Assembly (NCBI GenBank): GCA_903909295.1
Contig: CAIVVG010000123.1
Span: 1-12,220, forward strand
Source of the DNA: an uncultured Chlamydiae bacterium
GTDB lineage: Bacteria; Chlamydiota; Chlamydiia; Chlamydiales; SM23-39
DNA: 12,220 nt
Direction: 5' to 3'
Position 1 is the stretch's first letter. Every line of letters begins with the position of its first letter. The notes under the pieces are model-generated. The model saw nothing but the letters and a program-made list of their open reading frames with translations. It did not search any database and was not told where the DNA came from. The position numbers and the translations under genes are program-made. Shown here piece by piece: positions 1 through 7,902 of this stretch.

Positions 1-543
1 GAGGCGAAAGGCTTGGACGAGCTCAGGGGTTTTGGGGCCGGGCATCTGCAACATGTGAATGAAGTTCTCCATGTAGCCGAGTTCGGGTTTGGAGGGGGGG
101 GTAGAGCCCCATTTTTGGCGGCTATTGATCATCACCGCGACGATTTGCGGCAGTTTTGCAATGACTCCTAGGCAGTCTTCTCGATAATCGCCCGATCCTT
201 CGTACATCCCGGTAACGAGGAGCGCTGCGGCAAGGCCGTCCATCGGATGGCCTCCGTGGGGAAGGGCTTCGATGTGCTGGAGCGTCTCTTTTTTGCAGTG
301 GGCGCGCTGGGCTAGTTCGCGGGCAAACTGGGCGAGCTGATCTTTGGTTCCTGCTTCTCCGTAGTAGAGGAGGTAGATGACTTCGATCGGATCGCGGTAG
401 GCGAGTTCTGCGATGGGTCTGCCCACGTAGCTGAGCCCTTTGATGGGGTCGACGTGCGAGGTGGTGCAGTAACCGACGGGCACTCCTCTCAAACCTGTTT
501 CGAGTTGATCCTTGGTGATCTCAAATAGTACCCCTTCTCGCAT
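1..543 (-). CDS. gltA: Citrate synthase, N-terminal half (runs off left edge)
   Basis: Citrate synthase condenses oxaloacetate with acetyl-CoA to start the TCA cycle in the cytoplasm. An uninterrupted minus-strand frame of 181 codons runs from ATG at 543 to the left edge. It reads like the family's N-terminal half: 'GLRGVPVGYCTTSHVDP' then 'YVGRPIAELAYRDPIEVIYL' (substrate-entry region and first helices), 'HGGHPMDGLAAAL' near residue 105, and 'YMENFIHMLQM' near residue 160. The catalytic His and Asp lie further downstream, outside the window, so activity cannot be judged. The ATG is 1 nt after the TAA of the malate dehydrogenase gene (TAAGATG), so the two are almost certainly co-transcribed and translationally coupled. 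Malate dehydrogenase supplies this enzyme's oxaloacetate. Known background: pathogenic Chlamydia lack citrate synthase while amoeba-associated relatives keep it. Family call is secure; only partial sequence is seen. Confidence 0.88.
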   Translation of the reverse strand, partial: MREGVLFEITKDQLETGLRGVPVGYCTTSHVDPIKGLSYVGRPIAELAYRDPIEVIYLLYYGEAGTKDQLAQFARELAQRAHCKKETLQHIEALPHGGHPMDGLAAALLVTGMYEGSGDYREDCLGVIAKLPQIVAVMINSRQKWGSTPPSKPELGYMENFIHMLQMPGPKTPELVQAFRL

Positions 544-544
544 C

Positions 545-1510
545 TTACCCTCTCAATAACAGAGCTACACAATCGCGCTCTTCTATGAGCTCTTTTTGCG
601 TGATTGCGATCTTTTCTTGCAAGAAGTCATCCCATTTCAATCCAGATACGATCTCCGGATGGCAAGGAAAGGAGAAGACGAGGTCGCTGGCAATTCCGTA
701 TGGATTGCCTTGTGTGTACTCACCGGAAGAGAACCACTCTCCTGCTGGAGTTGGAACGATGAGTGAACGCATGGCGCCTAAAGCTGCGTGGGCAGCGGAG
801 GCGGCCGAAGATTTCCCTCGAGCGGCAATGACTACAGATCCCCTCTTTTGGATGCCGGGGAAAAACTCCTTTTCTAACCAGTTCCGATCTCGGATCACAT
901 CGATCGCCGGTTTCCCTTTGATCTTTGCATGGACGAAGTCGGCTACTTGTGTAGAAGAGTGATTGCCCCAAATCGTGACGCAACTCACCTCTTCCACTCG
1001 GACGTTTGCTTTGTGGGCGAGTTGAAATTGGGCTCGGTTCTGATCGAGCCGGGTCATTGCGTGGAACTGCTTTGCGGGGATGTTGGGCGCGTGGTGAATG
1101 GCGATCAGGCAATTGGTGTTGCAGGGGTTACCCACGACGAGCACCTGAACTCCTTTAGAAGCCGCCTCATTCAACGCCTTTCCCTGCTCGACAAAAATTT
1201 TTCCGTTATCCGCCAATAGATCTTTCCGCTCCATTCCGGGTCCTCTCGGCTTGGCGCCGACCAGGAATACGTAATCGGCTCCGGCAAAGGCTTCTTGTGG
1301 ATTGGATCCGAAGCGAATTTCCTTGAGGAGGGGAAAGGCGCAGTCTTCGAGCTCCATGACAAGCCCTTTGAGGGAATCTACAACCTGAGGGACGTCGAGC
1401 AGTTGGAGAGCGATCGGCTGATTTGGGCCTAAGAGCTCCCCTGCTGCGATCTGAAAAATGAGGCTGTAGGCAATCTGTCCTCCAGCCCCTGTAACGGCAA
1501 TTCGTTTCAT
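545..1510 (-). CDS. mdh: Malate dehydrogenase
   Basis: NAD-dependent malate dehydrogenase, interconverting malate and oxaloacetate in the TCA cycle. The 321-residue product is full length for the cytosolic-type family. Visible motifs: nucleotide-binding 'TGAGGQIAYSL' at residues 7-17; 'PRGPGMERKDLL' at 88-99 with the substrate-binding arginines R89 and R95; 'GNPCNTN' at 127-133; 'MTRLDQNRA' at 152-160 with catalytic Asp156 and substrate Arg159; and 'WGNHSS' at 181-186 with catalytic His184. The ATG (1510-1508) overlaps the TGA of the upstream TIGR04255 gene as ATGA, and the stop is 1 nt from the citrate synthase ATG, so it is the middle gene of a coupled operon. No key residue is missing. Malate rather than lactate specificity is inferred from overall resemblance to Thermus-type MDH. 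Confidence 0.96.
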   Translation of the reverse strand: MKRIAVTGAGGQIAYSLIFQIAAGELLGPNQPIALQLLDVPQVVDSLKGLVMELEDCAFPLLKEIRFGSNPQEAFAGADYVFLVGAKPRGPGMERKDLLADNGKIFVEQGKALNEAASKGVQVLVVGNPCNTNCLIAIHHAPNIPAKQFHAMTRLDQNRAQFQLAHKANVRVEEVSCVTIWGNHSSTQVADFVHAKIKGKPAIDVIRDRNWLEKEFFPGIQKRGSVVIAARGKSSAASAAHAALGAMRSLIVPTPAGEWFSSGEYTQGNPYGIASDLVFSFPCHPEIVSGLKWDDFLQEKIAITQKELIEERDCVALLLRG

Positions 1511-2319
1511 TTATTCTCGCAAAATTGTTCCATCAAAGCCCCTTGGCAGAAGACGTTGAAGCAATGCTCGGCAACTGTATGGGCCTCGTCCAACCAAGGA
1601 GAAAAACCCTCCTTATCAGCGGGAACCATCTCGGCAAAGGACTGAATGCCCATCTGAAGGATGTACGCATTCTTCCCATCCATTTGCCCCAAATTGGCAC
1701 TGATTCCGAGGAATCCGACCGGCTTATCCAAAACATAAGAGAGATTCAATCCCACTCCATTCGGCCGTTCGTGGATTCCGCCTAAATTCATCAGCTCTGC
1801 ACTGAGCTCAACTTGGGTATGCAATTTCTCAGAGAGAAATGCAAGAGGATTTTCGCGAGAGAGGTCGAATCGAATTCCGTTCACATAGCGGAGTTCGCTC
1901 TTGACGAAGTTGAGTGGGGTTTTACCTGTTGGATAGAGTTCTTGAATCGCTTCGATGGCGCGCAAAATCCTCTCTTTAAAATCTCCCCAAGAATAGCCCT
2001 TTGCGTGATTGAGGGTGATGATGCCAGGCCCAATTTGCATGAGTGGGTAGCTATCTTTTTCTTTGCGCAGACGGTGGCGTGGGACAAAAGGGGCCATGTC
2101 GGGATGGGCTTGGATGCTGGGGAGATCCTCCGCAAAGGGGAAATCCTTTTTAAATCGCTCGTACAAACGGCCGACTAGAACGGGATAGGCTGGGTCGCGG
2201 ACTCTTCCCTGCTGGGGGTCTTGTTCCAGGTTCCAGCGGAGTTCAAAGATCGCCTCCAAAAGGGGCGGGTTGAGCAGTACAGGTACTGTTTCCAGTTTCG
2301 TTGTTTTGAATACGGGCAT
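1507..2319 (-). CDS. TIGR04255 family protein
   Basis: A 270-residue soluble protein with no signal peptide or membrane segment. It matches the TIGR04255 pattern as I know it: near the N-terminus 'NPPLLEAIFELRW' (family: PP-x-x-EA plus an aromatic/basic stretch), then 'YPLMQIGPGIITLNHAKGY' followed by 'SWGDFKERI' around residues 91-118, and 'SELRYVNGI' near residue 166. The family is sporadically distributed and has no settled biochemical role, so no function is assigned. The start is supported by GGAGG four bases before the ATG. The gene opens the operon and overlaps mdh by 4 nt (ATGA), so mdh is probably translated by coupling to it. That is an unusual partner for TCA-cycle enzymes. The family call is from memory of the motif pattern and should be confirmed by profile search. 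Confidence 0.75.
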   Translation of the reverse strand: MPVFKTTKLETVPVLLNPPLLEAIFELRWNLEQDPQQGRVRDPAYPVLVGRLYERFKKDFPFAEDLPSIQAHPDMAPFVPRHRLRKEKDSYPLMQIGPGIITLNHAKGYSWGDFKERILRAIEAIQELYPTGKTPLNFVKSELRYVNGIRFDLSRENPLAFLSEKLHTQVELSAELMNLGGIHERPNGVGLNLSYVLDKPVGFLGISANLGQMDGKNAYILQMGIQSFAEMVPADKEGFSPWLDEAHTVAEHCFNVFCQGALMEQFCENK

Positions 2320-2344
2320 AGGTCCTCCAAAAAGAATTTACGTT

Positions 2345-2350
2345 ATCATA
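2345..2350 (-). promoter_or_regulatory. Candidate -10 box for the TIGR04255-mdh-gltA operon
   Basis: On the minus strand the gap between the two divergent operons carries TATGAT (5 of 6 matches to TATAAT). It would place the transcript start near 2338, about 19 nt before the ATG at 2319 and just upstream of the GGAGG ribosome site. No good -35 box lies 16-18 nt upstream, so this is a tentative call. Confidence 0.35.
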
Positions 2351-2351
2351 G

Positions 2352-2380
2352 TTGCTAAAAAAGGTCTACCACACTATAGC
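2352..2380 (+). promoter_or_regulatory. Candidate promoter of the efflux operon
   Basis: TTGCTA (2352-2357) and TATAGC (2375-2380) are separated by 17 nt, each matching the sigma-70 consensus in 4 of 6 positions. The predicted start of transcription, around 2387, falls almost on the ATG at 2389. That would exclude the AGGA at 2382-2385 from the message and make it leaderless. Either the promoter call is wrong or the first efflux gene is translated without a leader. Confidence 0.3.
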
Positions 2381-2388
2381 CAGGATAG

Positions 2389-3789
2389 ATGAGGCCTAGA
2401 ACCATTGCTCTTTCCCTTTGTCTCTTGGCAAGTTGTGCTCGGATCCCCGAGCACGAGTTGGCTCCAATTACTCAAAACGCTGGCTGCAAGTCTCTTAAAG
2501 AAGAGTCCATCGCTTCAGGAGAGTGGCCTGCCGATCGTTGGTGGGAGGAGATGCACGATCCGGTGCTGACCGATCTGATTGAGCGGGCCTTGAGAGCAAG
2601 CCCTACGTTGAAGAAGGCCGAAGAGCGGTTGAAGGCGGCGTGTCAGGTTGCATTGCAAAAGAGGGCGGCTCTATTTCCTCAGGTCAATGTGGAGATCACT
2701 GATCTGTGGGCCCATTTGAGCAAGGACGGGTTCTTCCGGGCCTTCGCGCCGACAGTTCCCGATGTGGTCAATGACTTCTTCATCGGTCTTTCATTTAGTT
2801 ATGAGTTTGATTTCTGGGGCAAAAATAGAGACCTTTGGAAAGCGGCTTTGGGAGAGACTTGTGCAAGGGCCGCGGAGAGAAAACAGGCGGAGCTCATCCT
2901 TACAACCTCAATTGCCTATACGTACGCGGAACTCCAGTTTTTGCTGACGAAGCGGGATCTACTTCAGGAGCGCTCTTCGAATCGGAGCGCGCTCACCGGG
3001 GTGCGCAGTAGGAGGGAGACCAACGCTCTCGATACGGCGATGGACCCTTTGTTTTCCAAGGCGATGCAGCTCAACGTCGATGCTCTCTTGGCAGAGAGTA
3101 GTCAGGAGATCGCTGAGCAAATTCATAAGCTCAAGCAGTTGAGCGGGATCGGACAGGATGGAAAGCTCGATGTGCAGTTGATGATATTGCATCCGCTGAA
3201 AGTGGCTCTGCCTGAAAATCTCTCCATGGATCTCTTGGGACGAAGGCCGGATCTGGTCGCGCAGCGGCTCCGCGCGGAAGCGGCGGGCAGGGTGATCGAT
3301 GCGAAAAAAACCGACTTTTATCCCAACATCAACTTGTATGGGCTATTGGGCTTCGATGGGGTTTTTTGGGACAAACTGTTTAAGAAGGGCAGTTTGGATG
3401 CAGGGCTGATTCCGGCATTTCACTTGCCAATTTTCACAGCGGGTAGATTACAAGCGCAGTTGATGGAAGCGGTCGCTGAATACAATGAGGCGGTGAGGGG
3501 CTATGAAGAGTTGATTTTACGGGCGGCACAGGAAGTGGCTGACGGGCTAACTAAGGTGGTCTTTTTACAAAAAGAAATTGAGGTAAGAAAGGGCTCATTG
3601 CAAGTGGCAGAAAAACAACGGTCGATCGTGACGCGGCGGATGGAACATGCATTGGATACGCGGGGTCAGTTTTTAGATGCTTGTGATGAGGTGCTAGATA
3701 AGCAGCTCACCCTTGCGAGTCTCGAGTATGGGCAACAGTTGGCACAGATTGCTTTGATCCGAGCCCTAGGCGGAGGGTTTCATGAATAG
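2389..3789 (+). CDS. Outer-membrane efflux lipoprotein, NodT/TolC family
   Basis: Outer-membrane channel of a tripartite efflux pump; trimers of such proteins form the duct through the outer membrane and periplasm. The 466 residues fit the family's usual 450-480. A lipoprotein signal is visible: hydrophobic residues 6-15 and lipobox LASC with the modified cysteine at 16. Family motifs follow: 'WWEEMHDPVLTDLIERAL' near residue 51, 'SYEFDFWGKNRD' near 137 and 'GRRPDLVAQRLRAEAAG' from 284, the start of the second of two internal repeats. The gene is first in the operon and overlaps the adaptor gene by 8 nt, so channel, adaptor and pump are probably made together. Start: the ATG with AGGA three bases upstream, a rather short spacing. 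Substrate unknown. Confidence 0.92.
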   Translation: MRPRTIALSLCLLASCARIPEHELAPITQNAGCKSLKEESIASGEWPADRWWEEMHDPVLTDLIERALRASPTLKKAEERLKAACQVALQKRAALFPQVNVEITDLWAHLSKDGFFRAFAPTVPDVVNDFFIGLSFSYEFDFWGKNRDLWKAALGETCARAAERKQAELILTTSIAYTYAELQFLLTKRDLLQERSSNRSALTGVRSRRETNALDTAMDPLFSKAMQLNVDALLAESSQEIAEQIHKLKQLSGIGQDGKLDVQLMILHPLKVALPENLSMDLLGRRPDLVAQRLRAEAAGRVIDAKKTDFYPNINLYGLLGFDGVFWDKLFKKGSLDAGLIPAFHLPIFTAGRLQAQLMEAVAEYNEAVRGYEELILRAAQEVADGLTKVVFLQKEIEVRKGSLQVAEKQRSIVTRRMEHALDTRGQFLDACDEVLDKQLTLASLEYGQQLAQIALIRALGGGFHE

Positions 3790-4918
3790 CCATAAGTCCA
3801 AGGTATGGTCATGGTCATTGGGCGCTGCGGTTTTTTTCCTCGTGTGCGGCCTTAGTTTTTGGGCCTACTGGATCATGTGGGGCCAGTATCACGAAAGGAC
3901 CGAAGATGCCTACGTGAATGGCAATATGGTCATGGTGATGCCCTTTGAAGATGGAGTCGTCAAGACCATCTTCGTCGACAATGCGCAGATCGTCGAGGCG
4001 GGTCAACCGCTAGTCGAGTTGGACACGCACGACTTTTTGATTGCTTTTGATCGCGAGGCAGCCTCACTTGCTGATACGGTGCGCGAGGTGGCTAAGCTTT
4101 TCTATAAGGTAGAAGAGCTCCGGGCAAAGCAGGTGGTTGCAGAAGCAGATCTCATTCGAGCGCGGCTCGATTATGAACATCGAAAAGCGCTGGTGGAAGA
4201 TGCGAGCGTCTCGAGAGAGGATTTTGAACATAGCGAAACGGCTCTTGCGGCCGCGGCTGCCCATGTAACAGAGGTAGTAAAAGAGCTTGAAGGCACTTTA
4301 GCGCTCGTTGAAAATACGACGGTGGCAACACATCCAAAAGTAGAGCACGCAAAGGCCGCTCTCCGCAAGGCGTTCCTCGCACTTCACCGGTGCATTGTGG
4401 TGGCCCCTGCGCGGGGATTGATTGGCCAGAGGAAGGTCCAAGTGGGACAGTGGGTTCGGGCGACCGATTCCCTGATGGCGTTGGTCCCCCTCGATCAGGT
4501 TTGGGTCGATGCGAACTACCGAGAGGTCAGCCTACGGCACTTGCGCATCGGGCAGCCGGTTGAGATCACCTCAGATATGTATGGGACAGATGTGACTTTT
4601 CACGGCCACGTGGTGGGACTCAATCCGGGCACGGGAAGTGTTTTTTCTATTCTGCCGCCTCAGAATGCGACGGGAAACTGGATCAAGATCATCCAGAGGG
4701 TTCCTGTAAAAATCAGCCTGTCAGCAGAAGAGATCGCCTCTCACCCGCTGGTTTTGGGATTATCGATGACTACCCACGTCGATACGCACAATCGGATGGG
4801 AAAGAGGCTCCCTGAAAACACAGCTGCCCGCCCCATTTACACCACAGCGGTCTACGATGAGGAACTTGAAGGAGCGGAACAGGTGATTGCCGCAATCATC
4901 GCCGATAACATGCCGTGA
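3782..4918 (+). CDS. EmrA-like membrane fusion (adaptor) protein
   Basis: Periplasmic adaptor (HlyD/EmrA family) that couples an inner-membrane MFS pump to the outer-membrane channel. In 378 residues one sees a short cytoplasmic N-terminus, one membrane helix at about 13-33, the EmrA hallmark 'TEDAYVNGN' at 40-48, a lipoyl-like half motif at about 53-81 ('EDGVVKTIFVDNAQIVEAGQ'), an alpha-helical hairpin rich in Ala/Glu/Lys at about 85-195, and the strongly conserved 'LPPQNATGNWIKIIQRVPVK' from about 291. It overlaps both neighbours: 8 nt with the channel gene upstream and 4 nt with the pump gene downstream (GTGA). Length and motifs are normal for the family. Drug specificity cannot be read from sequence; the symbol is withheld because orthology to E. 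coli emrA was not tested. Confidence 0.94.
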   Translation: MNSHKSKVWSWSLGAAVFFLVCGLSFWAYWIMWGQYHERTEDAYVNGNMVMVMPFEDGVVKTIFVDNAQIVEAGQPLVELDTHDFLIAFDREAASLADTVREVAKLFYKVEELRAKQVVAEADLIRARLDYEHRKALVEDASVSREDFEHSETALAAAAAHVTEVVKELEGTLALVENTTVATHPKVEHAKAALRKAFLALHRCIVVAPARGLIGQRKVQVGQWVRATDSLMALVPLDQVWVDANYREVSLRHLRIGQPVEITSDMYGTDVTFHGHVVGLNPGTGSVFSILPPQNATGNWIKIIQRVPVKISLSAEEIASHPLVLGLSMTTHVDTHNRMGKRLPENTAARPIYTTAVYDEELEGAEQVIAAIIADNMP

Positions 4919-6384
4919 ATCGGTTGCTCCTTTTGATCATTCTCTCCGTCACCACGTTCATGATCATCCTCGACTACTCGGTCGCCAACGTATCGATCCC
5001 CTACATCGCGGGAGCCCTCTCAGTGAGTGTGGATCAGGGAACCTACGTGATCACCTCATTTGCCGTGGGCAATGCCATCGGTCTGGCCCTGACAGGGATG
5101 TTATCCCAATACTTTGGACAGGCGAGGATCATGATTGTCTCTGTATTTCTCTTCACCCTCTTTTCTTGGACGTGCGGGATCTCTTGGTCGCTCGAGGTCC
5201 TCGTCCTCAACCGCTTTATTCAAGGGCTTGTCGCAGGGCCCATCATTCCCCTCTCGCAAAGTTTTATCGTCCAGTATGGAACAGAAGAAACGAGGGCCAA
5301 AGACCTTTCCCTTTGGTCCAATATCATCATCGGGGCCCCCGTTGTCGGCCCTCTCTTAGGGGGCTACCTCTCGGAGTGGCATTCCTGGACGTGGATTTTT
5401 TTCATCAATATTCCGGTCGGACTTATTTGCATAGCGATTCTCTGGGCTCTTTTCCGTGGTCACGAGTCGAAGCGAACCCCTGTAAAGCCAAGCATTTGGG
5501 GAATTATGCTCCTCGTCATTGGGGTCTCCTGTCTGCAGATATTTCTCGATAAGGGACAGCAGTGGGATTGGTGGCGCTCTGATCTTATCTGGATCCTTGC
5601 TGTCGGCACCTTCATCGCCTTTACTTTCTTGGGGATTCAGGGACTCTTCGGACAGAATCCCACAATGCCGCTCCGCCTCTTTAAAATCCCCTCTTTTGCC
5701 CTGGCTGTCATCGCCCTTGTAATCTCCTATGGAATGTATTTTGGGATTGTGGTCGTCGTTCCCCTCTGGCTTCAGCAATATATGGGGTATACCGCAGACT
5801 GGGCGGGCGCTGCCGTCTGTACGTTGGGGATCGGGCCCCTTTTCTTATCGCAGCTCACTCCCAAGATGATGAACTCGTGGGGCAACGTCCCCACCTTTAT
5901 TGGCTCTGCTGTGTTCTTTATGATTAGCTGCGTTTATGCCTTCTTTTTCACCACCCAAGTCGACTTCTTCCACATCGCTTTGGCCCGCTTTGTTTTCGGA
6001 TTGGGCTTTATTTGCTACATCGCCCCTTTGCAGAGTTTGTGCATCGAAAAAGTCGCCGCACTCGATCTGCCGAATGCCACAGGGTTATTCCATTTTTTCC
6101 GAGCCATCATGGCGGGGGTGGGGACCTCGATTTTTACGACGATCTTCGCTCGCCGCACCATTTTCCACCACGAACGGGTGGGATCGGCTGTCACTCGCTG
6201 GCTTCCCGATGAAGGAAGTCTCTCACTTCTCAATGACGCTCTAGATAGGCAAGCGGCGATGTTGGCGATGAACGATCTCTTCTGGCTGATGGCCTGGCTC
6301 TTTGCCGCCCTGATCGTCATCATGGGAATCTATCTATTCATAACCAAAATGGGAGTATCTTATGCACACAAAACAAACAATTAG
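4915..6384 (+). CDS. EmrB/QacA-type MFS drug efflux pump (14 TM)
   Basis: Inner-membrane proton-driven multidrug exporter of the DHA2 (14-helix) group. The 489 residues are almost wholly hydrophobic helices and loops. DHA2 signatures are present: 'LDYSVANVSIP' at 19-29 (motif D1), 'RFIQGLVAGPIIPLSQS' around 100-116, and 'GAPVVGPLLGGYLSEWHSW' followed by 'WIFFINIPVG' around 140-168, all very close to EmrB. As in EmrB, the usual motif-A aspartate is missing ('LSQYFGQAR'). The start is GTG at 4915, overlapping the adaptor's TGA in GTGA; this is the only start that keeps the N-terminal helix complete. The end overlaps the next small gene by 23 nt. With the preceding two genes it makes a full EmrAB-TolC-like pump. 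Confidence 0.94.
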   Translation: MNRLLLLIILSVTTFMIILDYSVANVSIPYIAGALSVSVDQGTYVITSFAVGNAIGLALTGMLSQYFGQARIMIVSVFLFTLFSWTCGISWSLEVLVLNRFIQGLVAGPIIPLSQSFIVQYGTEETRAKDLSLWSNIIIGAPVVGPLLGGYLSEWHSWTWIFFINIPVGLICIAILWALFRGHESKRTPVKPSIWGIMLLVIGVSCLQIFLDKGQQWDWWRSDLIWILAVGTFIAFTFLGIQGLFGQNPTMPLRLFKIPSFALAVIALVISYGMYFGIVVVVPLWLQQYMGYTADWAGAAVCTLGIGPLFLSQLTPKMMNSWGNVPTFIGSAVFFMISCVYAFFFTTQVDFFHIALARFVFGLGFICYIAPLQSLCIEKVAALDLPNATGLFHFFRAIMAGVGTSIFTTIFARRTIFHHERVGSAVTRWLPDEGSLSLLNDALDRQAAMLAMNDLFWLMAWLFAALIVIMGIYLFITKMGVSYAHKTNN

Positions 6385-6640
6385 CGCCATTGTTTTAGGC
6401 GTGGGTCTGTTACTGACCGCTTTTTCAGTCTACGAGATGAAAAAACTCTCTTCGATGGGAGAGATGATGGGGGAAATGAAACAAGTTTTCTCAACTCATT
6501 CTGTGGGTAAGAAAATGAGTTCCTCTATGGATGCGGAGCTCGATGGAGCAAGCCGAAAAGTGAGAATGTGCCTCTACACAGGCGTGATTTTGATCGTCGC
6601 CGGTGGGGGCGCTCTCTTCTATTACCGTAGAAAGTACTAA
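6362..6640 (+). CDS. Small two-TM membrane protein, unknown function
   Basis: A 92-residue protein I do not recognise with confidence. Two hydrophobic helices are visible, at about 6-24 and 69-87, separated by a polar, methionine-rich stretch ('MGEMMGEMKQV') and followed by a basic tail (YYRRKY). The layout resembles small two-helix families such as DUF3185, but I cannot claim membership. GGGAG at 6351-6355, six bases before the ATG, supports the start, which lies inside the end of the pump gene (23 nt overlap). The tight linkage suggests it is co-translated with the pump and may be an accessory subunit or modulator; that is inference. Confidence 0.75.
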   Translation: MHTKQTISAIVLGVGLLLTAFSVYEMKKLSSMGEMMGEMKQVFSTHSVGKKMSSSMDAELDGASRKVRMCLYTGVILIVAGGGALFYYRRKY

Positions 6641-6721
6641 AAACCCTTGTGGGGAATCAGAGCTTCTCTTAGCATTTCTCTGTATACCGGGAGTGATTCA
6701 AAAATTGGGAGATGCCAAGGA

Positions 6722-6816
6722 GGCGCCCTGATTTTAGGTCAGGCGAAGCCGGCGCTTAAAGAAGCGGAGGCCCAAAGGGTTGGGCGATGCAAGCGGACCT
6801 AAAATCAGTGGCTGCC
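6722..6816 (+). promoter_or_regulatory. Structured leader across the DAHP synthase start
   Basis: A perfect 13-bp inverted repeat (6728-6740 CTGATTTTAGGTC against 6796-6808) closes a 55-nt interior. The helix can extend outward by six more pairs (6722-6727 with 6810-6816) with single-base bulges at 6809 and 6813, about 19 pairs in all. Inside are two hairpins: CGCTT/AAGCG (6753-6766, loop AAAG) and GCCCAA/TTGGGC (6770-6785, loop AGGG). The presumed ATG (6787) lies between the second hairpin and the right arm, and the right arm encodes codons 4-7. It could regulate transcription or translation of the aromatic-pathway gene, or be an intergenic palindromic repeat that the gene start has run into. 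It matches no riboswitch class I know. Confidence 0.5.
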
Positions 6817-7902
6817 CGACGCCGGCAGAACCAATTTTTCAATCACGAGCGGTATATGCGTTTGCCCGTTCCCCAGGAACTCAAGGGGGCCTTCCCCCTT
6901 TCTCCTCAAGCTCAGCTCTGGATCCAAGAGAGTCGCCGCACTGCACAAAGGCTCCTTTTTCGGGAAGATCCTCGCTACGTCGCCATTTTTGGCCCCTGCT
7001 CGATCCACGACCCGACCGCTCTGGATGAATTTGCCAAGCGCTTCTTAGCTCTCAAACCCCAAATCGAAGACACTTTTTTCCCCGTTCTCCGTTTTTTCAT
7101 TGAAAAACCGCGCACCCACCTGGGCTGGAAGGGGCTTTTGTACGACCCCCATTTGGATGGCTCCAATAACCTCACCCTCGGGCTGCACACCTCGCGCAAA
7201 CTCTTAGTGCAATTGGCTGAAATGGGCATCCCCTGCGCAACCGAACTCCTCGACCCGCTCGCAGTCCCCTACTTCGACGACCTGATTGTCTGGGGAATGA
7301 TCGGGGCTCGCACCTCAGCTTCCCAGCCCCACAGGCAAATGGCCTCAGGACTCCCCTTTCCCGTCGGGTTTAAGAACGACGTCTACGGTCAGCTAGGCTC
7401 TGCCATCACCGGCATCACCGCATCCCGCATCCCTCATACCCACCTCGGCATCGACAACCAAGGCCGCGTGACCGCCCTGCAGACAAAAGGGAATCCCCTC
7501 ACCCATCTCGTCTTGCGCGGCGCAGAAAAAGCCCCCAACTACGATCCTCAATCGGTAGCGCTCGCTATCCAGGCGCTCGAGTCACAAGGAGTGGACCCGC
7601 GACTCTTGATCGACTGCTCTCACGGCAACTCGGCCAAAAACCCCCACAACCAGAAAGTCGCACTCCGGTCCGCGCTCCAGCAAATCCAGGAGGGGAATCG
7701 GGCGATTTTCGGGTTCATGCTCGAGAGCCACATCTTCTCTGGGAAGCAGCCGATGGAAGGGCCCTTAAAGTACGGAGTCTCGATCACCGACGCCTGCCTC
7801 GGCTGGGACGAGACCGAAGCTATTTTGCTTGAGGCCCGATCTCAATTAACTCTGTCCAGAACTGGTGCTTCCACGTCTCTAGTACCTTCCCCTCTTGGTT
7901 GA
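6787..7902 (+). CDS. DAHP synthase (3-deoxy-7-phosphoheptulonate synthase), class I AroFGH type
   Basis: Joins phosphoenolpyruvate and erythrose 4-phosphate, the first step of the shikimate pathway. The 371 residues (E. coli AroG has 350) show 'GPCSIHD' at 69-75 with the metal-ligand cysteine 71, 'EKPRTHLGWKGLLYDPHLDG' at 106-125, 'GARTSASQPHRQMASGLPFP', 'VGFKND', 'IDCSHGNSAKNP' and 'ESHIFSGKQ', all family hallmarks. The N-terminal part has no obvious allosteric match, so feedback type is not assigned. Start uncertain: ATG 6787 has only a weak AGGG ribosome site; GTG 6808 and ATG 6856 are in frame and would also leave a complete barrel. The last 13 or so residues exceed the family's usual end and overlap the opposing lipoprotein gene by 83 nt, suggesting loss of an earlier stop. 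A structured leader precedes it. Confidence 0.93.
   Translation: MQADLKSVAARRRQNQFFNHERYMRLPVPQELKGAFPLSPQAQLWIQESRRTAQRLLFREDPRYVAIFGPCSIHDPTALDEFAKRFLALKPQIEDTFFPVLRFFIEKPRTHLGWKGLLYDPHLDGSNNLTLGLHTSRKLLVQLAEMGIPCATELLDPLAVPYFDDLIVWGMIGARTSASQPHRQMASGLPFPVGFKNDVYGQLGSAITGITASRIPHTHLGIDNQGRVTALQTKGNPLTHLVLRGAEKAPNYDPQSVALAIQALESQGVDPRLLIDCSHGNSAKNPHNQKVALRSALQQIQEGNRAIFGFMLESHIFSGKQPMEGPLKYGVSITDACLGWDETEAILLEARSQLTLSRTGASTSLVPSPLG

Noticed and set aside
4887..5552. A 221-codon plus-strand frame over the MFS pump gene
   Set aside because: His/Arg/Pro-rich shadow of the pump gene in another frame, with no recognisable motif.
6722..6816. A tRNA or known riboswitch in the leader of DAHP synthase
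   Set aside because: No cloverleaf with T-loop or anticodon features, and no T-box or other riboswitch core that I recognise.
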